From Listeria booriae (GTDB lineage: Bacteria; Bacillota; Bacilli; Lactobacillales; Listeriaceae), in NCBI RefSeq assembly GCF_000766865.1, contig NZ_JNFA01000023.1:248001-312000 (forward strand): DNA of 64,000 nucleotides, written 5' to 3'. The notes beneath the pieces were generated by a model. The model saw nothing but the letters and a program-made list of their open reading frames with translations. It did no database searches and was not told the origin of the DNA. This document shows positions 1 through 8,440 of the stretch, piece by piece. Position 1 is the first letter of the stretch, and each line of letters starts with the position of its first letter. A program made the position numbers and the translations under genes.

Positions 1-201
1 TATTTGGCGCGGATTGATGGCTTGTTGCATTCAGAGGAGTCGCCGTATCAGCAGATTGGTGTGACATTGCTGGAAAATCAAATCTTTTATTTCCGGCGAA
101 AATTGGACGAAAGTCGTGTGACTGCGATGCTTGAATGGCTGGAATCGCAACACATTTGGCCTGAAAAGATTGCGGAATTGCGCAAAGAATGGGAGGATTA
201 G
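1..201 (+). CDS. C-terminal end of an unrecognised protein (5' end outside window)
   Basis: The reading frame is open from the first base and stops at 199-201, so only about 66 C-terminal residues are visible. The segment is hydrophilic, rich in E, L and W, and ends in a charged helix-like stretch with a WPEKI motif. I recognise no family. The stop is followed after one base by the start of the phosphatase gene, and the GGGAGG just before the stop serves as that gene's ribosome site, so the two are very likely cotranscribed. Confidence 0.6.
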   Translation, partial: YLARIDGLLHSEESPYQQIGVTLLENQIFYFRRKLDESRVTAMLEWLESQHIWPEKIAELRKEWED

Positions 202-202
202 G

Positions 203-676
203 ATGGTTGTTCGTGTATTATTTGTATGTTTAGGGAATATTTGCAGATCTCCGATGGCGGAGGGTATGTTTCGCGCGAAGGTAGATGCGGCAGGGCTTAG
301 TGATGCGATTCGGATTGATTCTGCGGCGACGGGAAATTGGAATTTGGGAAATCCGCCACATCGCGGCACGCAGCAAGTTTTGACGAAGCATGGGATTGAT
401 TATTCGCAAATGCGGGCGCGATTGATTGATAAGGATGATTTCGCCGATTTCGATTATGTGATTGGCATGGATGGCTCAAATATGCAGGATTTAGAAGCGT
501 TAAAACCACTGGAAAGCGACGTTGCGTTGAAAAAATTGATGGACTTTGCGCCTGATGAAGGGCAACATGATGTGCCTGATCCGTACTATACGGGAAATTT
601 CGCAGAAACAGAGCGGCTTGTTAGCGCTGGATGTGATGGGCTTTTAAAAGCGATTCGGGAAAAGTTTTCATTATAA
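203..676 (+). CDS. low-molecular-weight protein-tyrosine-phosphatase
   Basis: The 157-residue protein carries the family signature near its N-terminus: C-L-G-N-I-C-R-S, the C(X)5R phosphate-binding loop whose first Cys is the nucleophile. The catalytic acid is in the V-P-D-P-Y-Y motif near the C-terminus. Length matches the family (about 150-160). It should hydrolyse phosphotyrosine (or phosphoarginine, as YwlE-type members do; the sequence alone does not separate them) in the cytosol. The ATG at 203 is chosen because GGGAGG lies at a proper distance and the Cys loop then starts at the usual position; a longer frame upstream overlaps the preceding gene. It is followed by a bidirectional terminator. 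Confidence 0.93.
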   Translation: MVVRVLFVCLGNICRSPMAEGMFRAKVDAAGLSDAIRIDSAATGNWNLGNPPHRGTQQVLTKHGIDYSQMRARLIDKDDFADFDYVIGMDGSNMQDLEALKPLESDVALKKLMDFAPDEGQHDVPDPYYTGNFAETERLVSAGCDGLLKAIREKFSL

Positions 677-679
677 ACA

Positions 680-714
680 AAAACGTATCTCCGCACTAGC
701 TGGATGATACGTTT
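680..714. terminator. bidirectional intrinsic terminator
   Basis: AAAACGTATC and GATACGTTTT form a 10-bp stem with T-runs on both strands, between the convergent phosphatase and nitroreductase genes. Confidence 0.85.
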
Positions 715-722
715 TTTGTTGT

Positions 723-1460
723 TTATTTTTTACCTAATTTTTTGCTTTCTAAGAAGCTTTTTAGGTCAAGTCTTGTGGAATGTTTTAAACCACGTTCGAT
801 TTGGTCTGTCCAACCTTCTACGCGGTTTCCGCCAGTTCTTGCGGTGTAATAGTCGCGAATGGTGTTGTCGTATTGGATGAAGTCGTCCATTGTTTTTTCT
901 TGGTACTGATTTTCGTGGTAGACCAGTTCGGATGATAGGCGTGGTTTTGGTGCAGAATTGGCTGTTGGATGTCCGACTGTTAAGCCGAATAATGGCGTTG
1001 CGTAGTCTGGAATATGTAGAAGTTCGGCCACTTTTGCCAAGTCATTGCGGATGCCTCCAATGTAGCAAATTCCTAAGCCCATGGATTCTGCTGCAATAGC
1101 CATGTTTTGAGCTGCTAGCGTTGCGTCAATCGTTGCTACGAGTAAGCGCTCCATCGATGATAAGGAGTCTGTCGCTACGCCGCGCGCCTCGCCAATTTTG
1201 TGATGCCGTGATAAATCTGCCACGAAAACAAAGAATTGCCCTGTTTTGATGACATATGGTTGATTTCCTGCAATTTCAGACAGCGATTCGCGCAAGGCCA
1301 TGTCTGATACGCCAATAATCGAATACGCCTGTACAAAACTAGATGTGGAGGCTGCTTGGGCACTTTTTACAAGTAGATCAATTTCTGCTTTTGTCAGCGC
1401 TTGGTCGGTGAATTCCCGAACCGAATAGTGACTTAAAATTCCTTCAATCGTCTCGTTCAT
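723..1460 (-). CDS. NADPH-dependent FMN nitroreductase / oxidoreductase (NfrA/FRP type)
   Basis: The 245-residue protein starts with the nitroreductase-family helix containing H-Y-S-V-R-E-F, where the Arg binds the FMN phosphate, and has the G-L-G-I-C-Y-I-G-G-I-R motif in the middle. The C-terminal extension (about residues 180-245) is typical of the NfsA/FRP subgroup, which uses NADPH to reduce flavin, nitro compounds or disulfides. The ATG at 1460 follows AGGGG by nine bases; the upstream ATG abuts that ribosome site and is less likely. It is the last gene of the queG-trmL-nitroreductase unit, 12 bases after trmL. It resembles the gene I remember as lmo0936 in L. monocytogenes. Confidence 0.88.
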   Translation of the reverse strand: MNETIEGILSHYSVREFTDQALTKAEIDLLVKSAQAASTSSFVQAYSIIGVSDMALRESLSEIAGNQPYVIKTGQFFVFVADLSRHHKIGEARGVATDSLSSMERLLVATIDATLAAQNMAIAAESMGLGICYIGGIRNDLAKVAELLHIPDYATPLFGLTVGHPTANSAPKPRLSSELVYHENQYQEKTMDDFIQYDNTIRDYYTARTGGNRVEGWTDQIERGLKHSTRLDLKSFLESKKLGKK

Positions 1461-1472
1461 ACGACTCATCCC

Positions 1473-1982
1473 CTAATCTTTAAAAATTTTACGATCATAA
1501 TGTGGCATTTGGTCCAATTCGCCAAATTGTTGTTGTCGCAAGCATTCGTAAATCAAAATGGCCGCGGTATTCGACAAGTTGAGCGAACGAATGTGGTCTG
1601 TCATCGGAATGCGCAAACACGTGTCTTCATGCGCCGCTAGAATCTCGTCTGGTAGACCCGTTGTTTCCTTCCCAAAAATAAAGAAGTAATCCTTACCTGT
1701 GTCTTGATAATCGACATCGCTGTACAAATGGCGCCCAAATTTCGTAATAAAATAAAATTCGCCGCCAGCATTCTTTTCAAAAAATTCCTCAATCGAGTCA
1801 TAATATGCCAACTTCACATGATCCCAATAATCGAGCCCTGCGCGTTTTAACATCTTGTCATCCGTCGAAAAACCGAGTGGGCGAATCAGATGCAAATAAG
1901 TATCCGTCCCCGCACATGTTCTCGAAATATTTCCCGTATTTGCCGGGATTTCTGGTTGAAAAAGTACTATATGATTTGCCAA
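1473..1982 (-). CDS. trmL: tRNA (cytidine/uridine-2'-O-)-methyltransferase TrmL
   Basis: A SPOUT-class enzyme of 169 residues (family usual about 155-170) that 2'-O-methylates the wobble base of tRNA-Leu using S-adenosylmethionine. Visible signatures are the N-terminal Q-P-E-I-P-x-N-T-G-N-I-x-R-T motif, the F-G-K-E-T-x-G-L-P motif and the C-terminal R-S-L-N-L-S-N-T-A-A knot motif. I choose the TTG at 1982 because AAGG lies eight bases upstream and the protein then begins M-A-N-H-I-V-L-F like B. subtilis CspR; a GTG at 1991 is also in frame. The ribosome site lies inside the end of queG, suggesting translational coupling. Both neighbours act on tRNA anticodons. Confidence 0.9.
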   Translation of the reverse strand: MANHIVLFQPEIPANTGNISRTCAGTDTYLHLIRPLGFSTDDKMLKRAGLDYWDHVKLAYYDSIEEFFEKNAGGEFYFITKFGRHLYSDVDYQDTGKDYFFIFGKETTGLPDEILAAHEDTCLRIPMTDHIRSLNLSNTAAILIYECLRQQQFGELDQMPHYDRKIFKD

Positions 1983-1987
1983 TCCGT

Positions 1988-3127
1988 TCACCTTATTCCT
2001 ATTAAATTCTTCGCCCGCGTAATTTCTGCGAGCACTTCATTGTCCTCGTCGTGCGCCACTTGCAACGCTTCTTTGGCTTCTTCTCCGCCAATTTTACCAA
2101 GCGCCCAAGCTGCCGTCCCACGAATAACTGGCCGCGTGTCTTCCGTCATACACCGAATCAACTCGGGTACCGCGGTCTTGTCTTTATAGCGCGCCAACAC
2201 AATAATCGCATTGCGCTGAATGGGCTTTTTGCCGCGCCACGAACCTGCCATCGGTCCGAATTTTGCCTTAAACTCTTTATTTGAAATCGAAAGAAGCGGC
2301 TTTAATTCAGGCTTCACAAGTTCAGGATCTGGCTCCATCGCCTCATGGAAATGAAAGTCATGCCCGCGGTTGTAAGGACAAACCACCTGACACGTGTCGC
2401 AACCATATAACCGATTATGCAACACATCGCGATATTTTTCATCCAAAAAGCCTTTCGTCTGACTCAAATAGCTCAAACAAATCTTCGGGTTCATCTTTCC
2501 TTCACCGAGCAAACTGCCGGTAGGACAAGCTTCGACGCACTTATTACAATCCCCGCACAAATCCCCCATCGGTTTATCCGGCGCCAAAGGTAAATTCGTC
2601 ACCATCTCGCCCAAATAAATAAAAGAACCGAATTCCGGCGAAATAAGCAACGTATTCTTGCCCCGCCAACCAAGTCCAGCGCGCTCAGCCACTGCAACGT
2701 CCGAAAGCTCTCCCGTATCGACCATTGATTTAAACCGCGCCTCCGGAACAAGCTCCGTAATAAAAGTCTCTAATTTCGCCAACTTCTCACGCAACACCGT
2801 ATGATAATCCGTCCCCCACGATGCCCGTGAAAAAACACCACGACGCGCTTCCCTACGACTCACAGGCTCCTCTTTCATCTTCGAAGGATACGCCAGCGCA
2901 ATCGCAATAATCGACCGCGGTTCATCAAAAATAAGGTCAGGATACACCCGCTCATCGATGTTTGGATGCTCAAACCCCGTCAACACATCCTCTTTCACAG
3001 CGACTTCCAACCTAGCCTTCAACTCCAAAAAAGGATCAGCCGAAGCAAATCCTATTTTTTGAATACCTATTTCGTTCGCGTATTGAATAATGTCTTGTTT
3101 TAACTGCTTCATGTCTATATTTTGCAA
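1988..3127 (-). CDS. queG: epoxyqueuosine reductase QueG
   Basis: The cobalamin-dependent enzyme makes the final step of queuosine at tRNA position 34. The 379-residue protein has the N-terminal cobalamin-binding catalytic region (about 1-175) and two 4Fe-4S clusters, C-G-D-C-N-K-C-V-E-A-C-P near residue 190 and C-D-T-C-Q-V-V-C-P near 242. The last 90 residues form HEAT-like repeats (P-E-L-I-R, A-W-A-L-G-K-I-G-G), as in the longer Gram-positive QueG. TTG at 3127 is proposed because CGAGGTG lies six bases upstream; an ATG at 3112 is an alternative. The start sits about 60 bases after a terminator, so the gene is probably not read from the tRNA-Gly promoter. Confidence 0.93.
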   Translation of the reverse strand: MQNIDMKQLKQDIIQYANEIGIQKIGFASADPFLELKARLEVAVKEDVLTGFEHPNIDERVYPDLIFDEPRSIIAIALAYPSKMKEEPVSRREARRGVFSRASWGTDYHTVLREKLAKLETFITELVPEARFKSMVDTGELSDVAVAERAGLGWRGKNTLLISPEFGSFIYLGEMVTNLPLAPDKPMGDLCGDCNKCVEACPTGSLLGEGKMNPKICLSYLSQTKGFLDEKYRDVLHNRLYGCDTCQVVCPYNRGHDFHFHEAMEPDPELVKPELKPLLSISNKEFKAKFGPMAGSWRGKKPIQRNAIIVLARYKDKTAVPELIRCMTEDTRPVIRGTAAWALGKIGGEEAKEALQVAHDEDNEVLAEITRAKNLIGIR

Positions 3128-3185
3128 GGTTCGCACCTCGGTTCTTAGATTTTATCTTTGTCTTCCATAAAAGTCATTGTTACAT

Positions 3186-3213
3186 AAAAAAGGCCCAGCG
3201 TCATGTTCTGGGT
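3186..3213 (-). terminator. intrinsic terminator after the tRNA-Gly transcript
   Basis: On the minus strand CCCAG and CTGGG flank a nine-base loop and are followed by CC and six T. It lies about 200 bases downstream of tRNA-Gly and upstream of queG. Confidence 0.7.
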
Positions 3214-3417
3214 TGTTTGGTTCGCGCTCCATTCGTGTCTAGCTTCATCGGCTAGCTCCTCGAAAACTTCACGCCCTCCTTAAAAATCAAGAGAGGATTT
3301 TTACTGCGGCCGCTCCAGTTTTTGTCGGAGCTAAACGAGCCGATTCAGCTTTTCAAATAATAAAACGCAATGCTTCGCTTATAAAGTTCGAAACACTGCG
3401 TTGATAACATATTTAAG
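3214..3417 (-). ncRNA. candidate structured RNA downstream of tRNA-Gly, function unknown
   Basis: About 200 bases lie between the 3' end of tRNA-Gly and the terminator on the same strand, with no convincing gene. The minus-strand RNA can form local hairpins GCTCC/GGAGC and AAAAATC/GATTTTT. It can also form a longer-range two-part helix, TCGGCT...AGCTCC with GGAGCT AGCCGA. The GGAGC arm therefore has two possible partners. A short open frame without a start (ending M-E-D-K-D-K-I) also runs through the distal part, so a decayed gene is an alternative. I match it to no known family. Confidence 0.35.
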
Positions 3418-3488
3418 AGCGGGTGATGAGAATCGAACTCACGACAACAGCTTGGAAGGCTGTAGTTTTACCACTAAACTACACCCGC
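3418..3488 (-). tRNA. tRNA-Gly (anticodon TCC)
   Basis: A 71-base cloverleaf reads GCGGGTG at the 5' end and CACCCGC plus discriminator T at the 3' end. The D-loop has AGTGGTAAAAC, the anticodon loop is CTTCCAA, and the T-arm has GAGTTCGATTCTC. CCA is not encoded. It reads GGA/GGG glycine codons. A good sigma-A promoter lies 36 bases upstream. Confidence 0.96.
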
Positions 3489-3523
3489 ATAGTTTAGAAC
3501 AACTTGTTCTAGCAACATTTAAT

Positions 3524-3552
3524 ATATTATCACTACTACGCAGGTTTGGCAA
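3524..3552 (-). promoter_or_regulatory. sigma-A promoter of tRNA-Gly
   Basis: On the minus strand TTGCCA and TAATAT are separated by exactly 17 bases, ending 36 bases before the first base of tRNA-Gly. Confidence 0.75.
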
Positions 3553-3740
3553 GGGGTTTTTGAAATTTTTTTTAGTTATTTGCGATTGAGATAGATTTTT
3601 ATCATTTTATTGCTAATTTGCCTGATATTTCATAACTTTAAACGCAGATAATTTTTAAAACTTATTTCCTACCCTGTTCATCCTTTTTTCACATTTCCCA
3701 GCTACACTTGATTTATCAGCAAATGAAGGAAGTGATGGAA

Positions 3741-5840
3741 ATGGTGAAGAAACGACGAATTGATTGGTTTTTGATAGGGATTGCAGTGCTTGCTGCTTTC
3801 TTAAATTTCTGGGGTGTTTGGAACGATGATGCGGTGAACCCCTACTACACGGCCGCGGTGACAAGTATGACGGAAAGTTGGTCGAATTTTTTCTACGGGG
3901 CGTTTGATCCTTCGGGGTTTGTAACGGTGGATAAGCCGCCTGTTGCGCTCTGGCTACAAACGATTAGTGCACTTATTTTTGGTATTCATGGTTGGAGCGT
4001 TATTTTACCGCAAGCTCTTGCTGGGGTTGGCTCGGTCTTATTGCTTTATTTTTTAGTAAAACCGACGTTTGGCTCTTGGGCGGCTCGGATTGCTGCGCTT
4101 GTGATGGCTACGACGCCGATTGCAGTTGCGGTTAGTCGGACAAACAATGTCGATAGCATTCTTGTTTTCACATTATTACTCGGTGCTTGGGCGCTATTCA
4201 AAGCCGTGAAAAAAGGCAAAATTGGCTTCTTATTACTAGCTTTTGTATTAATTGGTGTTGGCTTTAATGTGAAGATGCTACAGGCGTATATGGTCGTACC
4301 AGCGTTCTTGCTCTTCTACCTCATCGCCGCAAAATTGAATTGGAAGAAAAAGGTGTTACATCTCGTGATTGCTTTAGTGATGATGCTTGGCGTCTCTGTT
4401 TCTTGGGCTGTCATCGTCGACAACACATCGGCAAGCGCGCGGCCTTATATCGGCAGTAGTCAAACAAACTCTGTCTTGGAGCTCGCATTTGGCTATAATG
4501 GCGTGGAACGTCTGCTAGGTCAAGAAACGGGCATGAGTAATGGCGGTGGTGGTGATAATTCACAAATGACGCCTCCTAATTCGCAGTCTGGTTCGTACAG
4601 CATTGCGCCAGATGCAAGTACAGAAAGCACACAAGGCGGGCAAAATAACATGTCTGGCCAACCGCCAACGCCTCCAAGCGGCGGTATGAACGGTGGCGGA
4701 CCTGGTGCTTCAAATGGCAAAACTGGCGGTGGCCCTGGTGGTCAAGGCGGTGGTAACGGCTCGAAAATGATGGGCAGTACCGGCATGTTTGGTACTGGAA
4801 AAGCTGGGCCATTGCGACTTTTCCAAACAGCTCTTGGGGATCAAATTAGTTGGCTCCTTCCGATGGCACTTTTCGGCATTGCGGCTATCTTTATCGCAAG
4901 TTGGCGCCGGACACGACGCTTCTTCCAATGGGACACAGCACAAAAAGAAATGATTTTCTGGGCGGCTTGGCTCGTTCCTGTCGCAGGATTTTTCAGTGTT
5001 GCAGGATTCTTCCATCATTATTATTTAATTATGCTGGCTCCAGCGATTGCAGCTTTGACGGGCGCAGGATTCATGGCACTTTTAAATCTGTATCGTAAAA
5101 ACACAGGTGTGCCGGGTTATCTGTTGCCTAGTGCAGTGGCGATTACGACTGGCTTGCAAATGTTCTTTATTGCGCAATATTCGATTCTTGGCATGAGTTT
5201 CATCGGTGTCCTTGGGCTTGGCTTGGCGACAACGTTATTTATTATAAAAGCCAAACAACCCGCGTGGACGTCATGGATTGCAGTCGCTTCACTTATTGCC
5301 ATGCTACTCGCACCGATGTATTGGGCACTGACGCCAATGATGTACGGTGGTAACAGCTCGCTTCCTGAGGCTGGACCTCAATTAAAAACAAGTGGTGGTG
5401 GCGCATTCGCGGATGCATCTGTCAACGAAACGCTGATTTCCTACTTGGAAGAAAACAGCGCGGATACCGAATTCTTATTTGGTACTACCAATGCCTCCAC
5501 AGCAGCGCCATACATTATTAAAACCGGCAAATCGGTCATGGCACTCGGCGGCTTCAACGGGACAGACCCAATTTTGACAGTAAAAGAATTGAAACAAATG
5601 ATTAAAGATGGCAAAATTAAATATTTCTATCTTCCATCCAACAATAAAGGTAGCAGTTCTGATGTCGTGACTTGGATTGAAGAAAACGGGACAAAAGTGG
5701 ATAGCTCAGAATGGGGCGGCGAAACAACATCCACAGACGCAACAACAAGCGCATCAACGACTCAAGACGGTTTTGGCGGTGGTGGTATGCAAGGTGGACC
5801 TGACGGACAATCGGGCGGTACACTTTACAAACTTAACTAA
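3741..5840 (+). CDS. GT-C fold membrane glycosyltransferase (YkcB/ArnT-like, GT39 family)
   Basis: A polytopic protein of about 699 residues, likely transferring a sugar from an undecaprenyl-phosphate donor onto a surface polymer outside the membrane. The N-terminal helix is followed by W-N-D-D-A-V-N-P-Y-Y in the first extracytoplasmic loop, the acidic motif of the family, and by D-K-P-P-V-A-L-W. About 12 further hydrophobic segments follow. Residues about 265-352 are a Gly/Ser/Asn/Pro-rich extracytoplasmic insert, and residues about 535-699 form an extracytoplasmic domain ending in a second Gly-rich tail. Start: ATG 3741 lies eight to ten bases after AAGGAAG; ATG 3735 is possible. The next gene, 15 bases on, is a GT2 enzyme that could make the lipid-linked donor, as in B. 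subtilis ykcBC. Confidence 0.85.
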   Translation: MVKKRRIDWFLIGIAVLAAFLNFWGVWNDDAVNPYYTAAVTSMTESWSNFFYGAFDPSGFVTVDKPPVALWLQTISALIFGIHGWSVILPQALAGVGSVLLLYFLVKPTFGSWAARIAALVMATTPIAVAVSRTNNVDSILVFTLLLGAWALFKAVKKGKIGFLLLAFVLIGVGFNVKMLQAYMVVPAFLLFYLIAAKLNWKKKVLHLVIALVMMLGVSVSWAVIVDNTSASARPYIGSSQTNSVLELAFGYNGVERLLGQETGMSNGGGGDNSQMTPPNSQSGSYSIAPDASTESTQGGQNNMSGQPPTPPSGGMNGGGPGASNGKTGGGPGGQGGGNGSKMMGSTGMFGTGKAGPLRLFQTALGDQISWLLPMALFGIAAIFIASWRRTRRFFQWDTAQKEMIFWAAWLVPVAGFFSVAGFFHHYYLIMLAPAIAALTGAGFMALLNLYRKNTGVPGYLLPSAVAITTGLQMFFIAQYSILGMSFIGVLGLGLATTLFIIKAKQPAWTSWIAVASLIAMLLAPMYWALTPMMYGGNSSLPEAGPQLKTSGGGAFADASVNETLISYLEENSADTEFLFGTTNASTAAPYIIKTGKSVMALGGFNGTDPILTVKELKQMIKDGKIKYFYLPSNNKGSSSDVVTWIEENGTKVDSSEWGGETTSTDATTSASTTQDGFGGGGMQGGPDGQSGGTLYKLN

Positions 5841-5855
5841 AAAGGAGTGATCTAA

Positions 5856-6833
5856 ATGACAAAGAAAATCTCTGTGGTCATCCCACTTTATAATGAAGAA
5901 GCCGTTATCGAGCAAACTTACACGCGGCTAAAAGATGTGATGGAGACGCTAGCCATGGATTACGAACTCCTTTTTGTGAACGATGGTAGTAAAGATAAAA
6001 CATTGCAACTTGTTCAAGCGCTTAGTTTCGCAGATAAACACGTGAAATGTCTCGCTTTTTCACGAAATTTCGGACATCAAATCGCGATTACCGCAGGAAC
6101 GGATTATGCAAGCGGCGATGCTGTTGTGGTCATTGACGCGGACTTGCAAGACCCTCCCGAACTCATACCCGAGATGATTCAAAAATGGCAAGACGGTTTC
6201 GATGTTGTTTACGCGAAACGAATCAAGCGAAACGGCGAATCGTTTTTCAAGAAATGGAGCGCCAAAATGTTTTACCGAACATTGCATCGACTAACAGATG
6301 TGGAGATTCCCGTTGATACCGGGGATTTCCGCCTCATGGATAAGAAAGTGTATACCGAGCTTAAAAAAATCAATGAGAAAAATCCATTCGTTCGCGGTTT
6401 AGTAAGCTGGCTTGGTTTCCAGCAAGTAGCTTTAGAGTATGAGCGAGAGGAACGCGCGGCTGGCGAAACAAAATATCCGCTGAAAAAGATGATCAAACTC
6501 TCACTCGATGGCCTCACCTCTTTTTCGCATCAACCATTAAAAATAGCGAGTTATGCGGGAGTCGTGTTATCTATCGCTGGCTTTATCTACATGCTAGTCG
6601 TGCTTTTCCAAACCCTCTTCACAGCGACAACCGTCAACGGCTGGTCTTCGATTATTATTATTCAACTTCTGTTTAGCGGCTTTGTTCTTATTATTTTAGG
6701 CATGATTGGCGAATATATTGGCAGAATTTACGATGAAGTGAAGGATCGACCTTTGTATATCGTTGAAGCAAGTTATGGTTTTGAGCAACGAGAAACCGTG
6801 CGATGGATGAATCAACAACAGAATCAAGGCTAA
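5856..6833 (+). CDS. GT2 polyisoprenyl-phosphate glycosyltransferase (YkcC/GtlA-like)
   Basis: The 325-residue protein has a cytosolic GT-A domain (about 1-230) and two C-terminal membrane helices (about 230-305). Visible motifs are V-V-I-P-L-Y-N-E-E, F-V-N-D-G-S-K-D-K-T, D-A-D-L-Q-D-P-P-E (DXD-like metal/nucleotide site) and G-E-T-K-Y-P. The family loads a sugar from a nucleotide donor onto undecaprenyl phosphate. In L. monocytogenes a homologue that I remember as lmo0933/GtlA glycosylates lipoteichoic acid. The ribosome site is AAAAAGGAGTG, and the gene lies 15 bases after the YkcB-like gene, so the pair likely forms donor synthase and transferase. A terminator follows at once. Confidence 0.88.
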   Translation: MTKKISVVIPLYNEEAVIEQTYTRLKDVMETLAMDYELLFVNDGSKDKTLQLVQALSFADKHVKCLAFSRNFGHQIAITAGTDYASGDAVVVIDADLQDPPELIPEMIQKWQDGFDVVYAKRIKRNGESFFKKWSAKMFYRTLHRLTDVEIPVDTGDFRLMDKKVYTELKKINEKNPFVRGLVSWLGFQQVALEYEREERAAGETKYPLKKMIKLSLDGLTSFSHQPLKIASYAGVVLSIAGFIYMLVVLFQTLFTATTVNGWSSIIIIQLLFSGFVLIILGMIGEYIGRIYDEVKDRPLYIVEASYGFEQRETVRWMNQQQNQG

Positions 6834-6838
6834 AAAAG

Positions 6839-6880
6839 AGCAGTTTTTCATCAGTTTTTATTGGCGGGAAACTGCTTTTT
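6839..6880 (+). terminator. intrinsic terminator of the ykcBC-like operon
   Basis: AGCAGTTT and AAACTGCT form an 8-bp stem with a 22-base loop, followed by a T-run. Confidence 0.75.
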
Positions 6881-6964
6881 ATGTTGCCTAATAGCTTAGA
6901 ACTGCATTTTTACGGGTATTGTGAGAAAATAATAAAAAAGTAATGGAAGTCAGGTGGAGCGCGT

Positions 6965-7591
6965 ATGATGGATATGTATAACTCGGTGAAAGAGTTTTTT
7001 TCTTATGAAAATATAATGCAGTGGATGCAGTCATATCGGGCATTTGGTCCTTTATTAGCGTTTTTCCTCCCCTTTATTGAAGCTTTTCTGCCGTTTCTGC
7101 CATTTTCTTTATTCGTTATCGTGAATGTTAGCGCGTATGGTTTGTTTTGGGGGTTCACGATTTCGTGTTCTGCCGCGATATTAGGAAGTTTATGCGTATT
7201 TTGGATTGTTCGGAAGTTTGGACAAACGCGGTTTTTGCATTTTTTGACGAACCATAAACATGTTCGCAAAGTGATGGATTGGATTGATGAGCATGGTTTT
7301 GGCCCGATTTTCATTTTGCTTGTTATGCCGTTTACGCCTTCTTCTGCGGTGAATGTTGTCGCTGGGCTTTCGGAAATTCGATTTTTCCAGTTTTTGATGG
7401 CGTTGATTGGTGGGAAAGTGATTAAGGTTTTCGCGATTAGTTATATCGGTTATGATTTGCGGGATATGATTGAGCATCCGGTGAAATTGCTTGTTTTAGT
7501 TATTATTGTGGTGATTTTATGGTTTGTCGGCAAGCGGTTGGAGCGTTGGATGAGTTCGAAAAAGACAGGAGGACATAATGAGCATTCATGA
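6965..7591 (+). CDS. TVP38/TMEM64 (DedA-superfamily) membrane protein
   Basis: A 208-residue protein with about five or six hydrophobic segments and the family's re-entrant loop signatures: F-L-P-F-I-E-A-F-L-P-F-L-P near the N-terminus and M-P-F-T-P-S-S-A-V-N-V-V-A-G-L-S in the middle. It ends in a basic cytosolic tail. Members act in the plasma membrane as lipid scramblase/undecaprenyl-phosphate-recycling relatives or in proton-motive-force homeostasis; the sequence does not settle which. The start follows GGTGGAG. It overlaps the AraC gene by 14 bases, so the two are cotranscribed and probably coupled. Confidence 0.82.
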   Translation: MMDMYNSVKEFFSYENIMQWMQSYRAFGPLLAFFLPFIEAFLPFLPFSLFVIVNVSAYGLFWGFTISCSAAILGSLCVFWIVRKFGQTRFLHFLTNHKHVRKVMDWIDEHGFGPIFILLVMPFTPSSAVNVVAGLSEIRFFQFLMALIGGKVIKVFAISYIGYDLRDMIEHPVKLLVLVIIVVILWFVGKRLERWMSSKKTGGHNEHS

Positions 7592-8408
7592 GCTATTTTT
7601 TCATATTCATTATTGTAATGGCGGGAAATATCGACAATTTAGGACATTGACGCGAAAAATGACACGGACGCTGCAACATCATGAGTTGGTTTTGGTGACT
7701 GGTGGCGCTGGGAAATATGAGACAGAGGGCAAAGTGTTGCATTTTCATGAAGGAATGCTTTTTTATATTGCGCCGAATGTGCGACATTCTTTAGAAACAA
7801 GCGAGGCCTCTCCGGCTTCTTTTTTAACGGTACATTTCAGTTATGCGCGGGTCGGTTTTACAGACGCAAATTGGACGATTCAACCCGAACCGACTTTGCT
7901 TAGCTTCCCTCCTGTTTCGACATTGCACGATTATTATCCAGTCAGCGATACTTTCGAAAAATTAGTAGCCAATTGGCACGCGAAGCTACCTGGTTACGAA
8001 TTCACGAGTAAAACATTGCTGCAACAGTTACTCATCGCGATCGAAGAAAATTTACGAAAACAGCATAAAAATTACGCAACAAGCCTAAAAATCGAAAAAG
8101 TCATTGATTATATGCGACAACATCTACATACAAGCGTCACATTGGAGGAATTAGCGGCTTTGGTTCAACTATCACCGACATATTTATCGCGGCTCTTTAA
8201 AGAAACGACAGGCTATCCAGTCATCGCTTTCTTCAATAAAATCAAGATGGATCGCGCAAAAGAACTCATGATGGACGGCACGAAAAAAGTGAAGGACCTT
8301 GCGAATCAGCTCGGATTTCATGATGAATTTTATTTTAGCAGGCTTTTTAAACAACAAGAAGGCGTTAGTCCTACCGAATATTATCATAAAAATATCCATG
8401 GTTTTTAA
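7578..8408 (+). CDS. AraC-family transcriptional regulator with N-terminal cupin
   Basis: A 276-residue regulator. Residues about 15-110 form a cupin-like sensor (L-V-T-G-G-A-G-K-Y-E, then F-H-E-G-M-L-F-Y-I-A-P and H-S-L-E). Residues about 170-275 carry two helix-turn-helix motifs, ending in the signature L-G-F-H-D-E-F-Y-F-S-R-L-F-K. The ligand is unknown. AGGAGG lies five bases before the ATG, inside the TVP38 gene. The MFS exporter gene starts 80 bases downstream with its own promoter and operator-like palindrome, so that gene is a possible target; this is inference from position only. Confidence 0.88.
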   Translation: MSIHELFFHIHYCNGGKYRQFRTLTRKMTRTLQHHELVLVTGGAGKYETEGKVLHFHEGMLFYIAPNVRHSLETSEASPASFLTVHFSYARVGFTDANWTIQPEPTLLSFPPVSTLHDYYPVSDTFEKLVANWHAKLPGYEFTSKTLLQQLLIAIEENLRKQHKNYATSLKIEKVIDYMRQHLHTSVTLEELAALVQLSPTYLSRLFKETTGYPVIAFFNKIKMDRAKELMMDGTKKVKDLANQLGFHDEFYFSRLFKQQEGVSPTEYYHKNIHGF

Positions 8409-8440
8409 TATTGTGCATGGATTATAGCCAACTACTCTTT

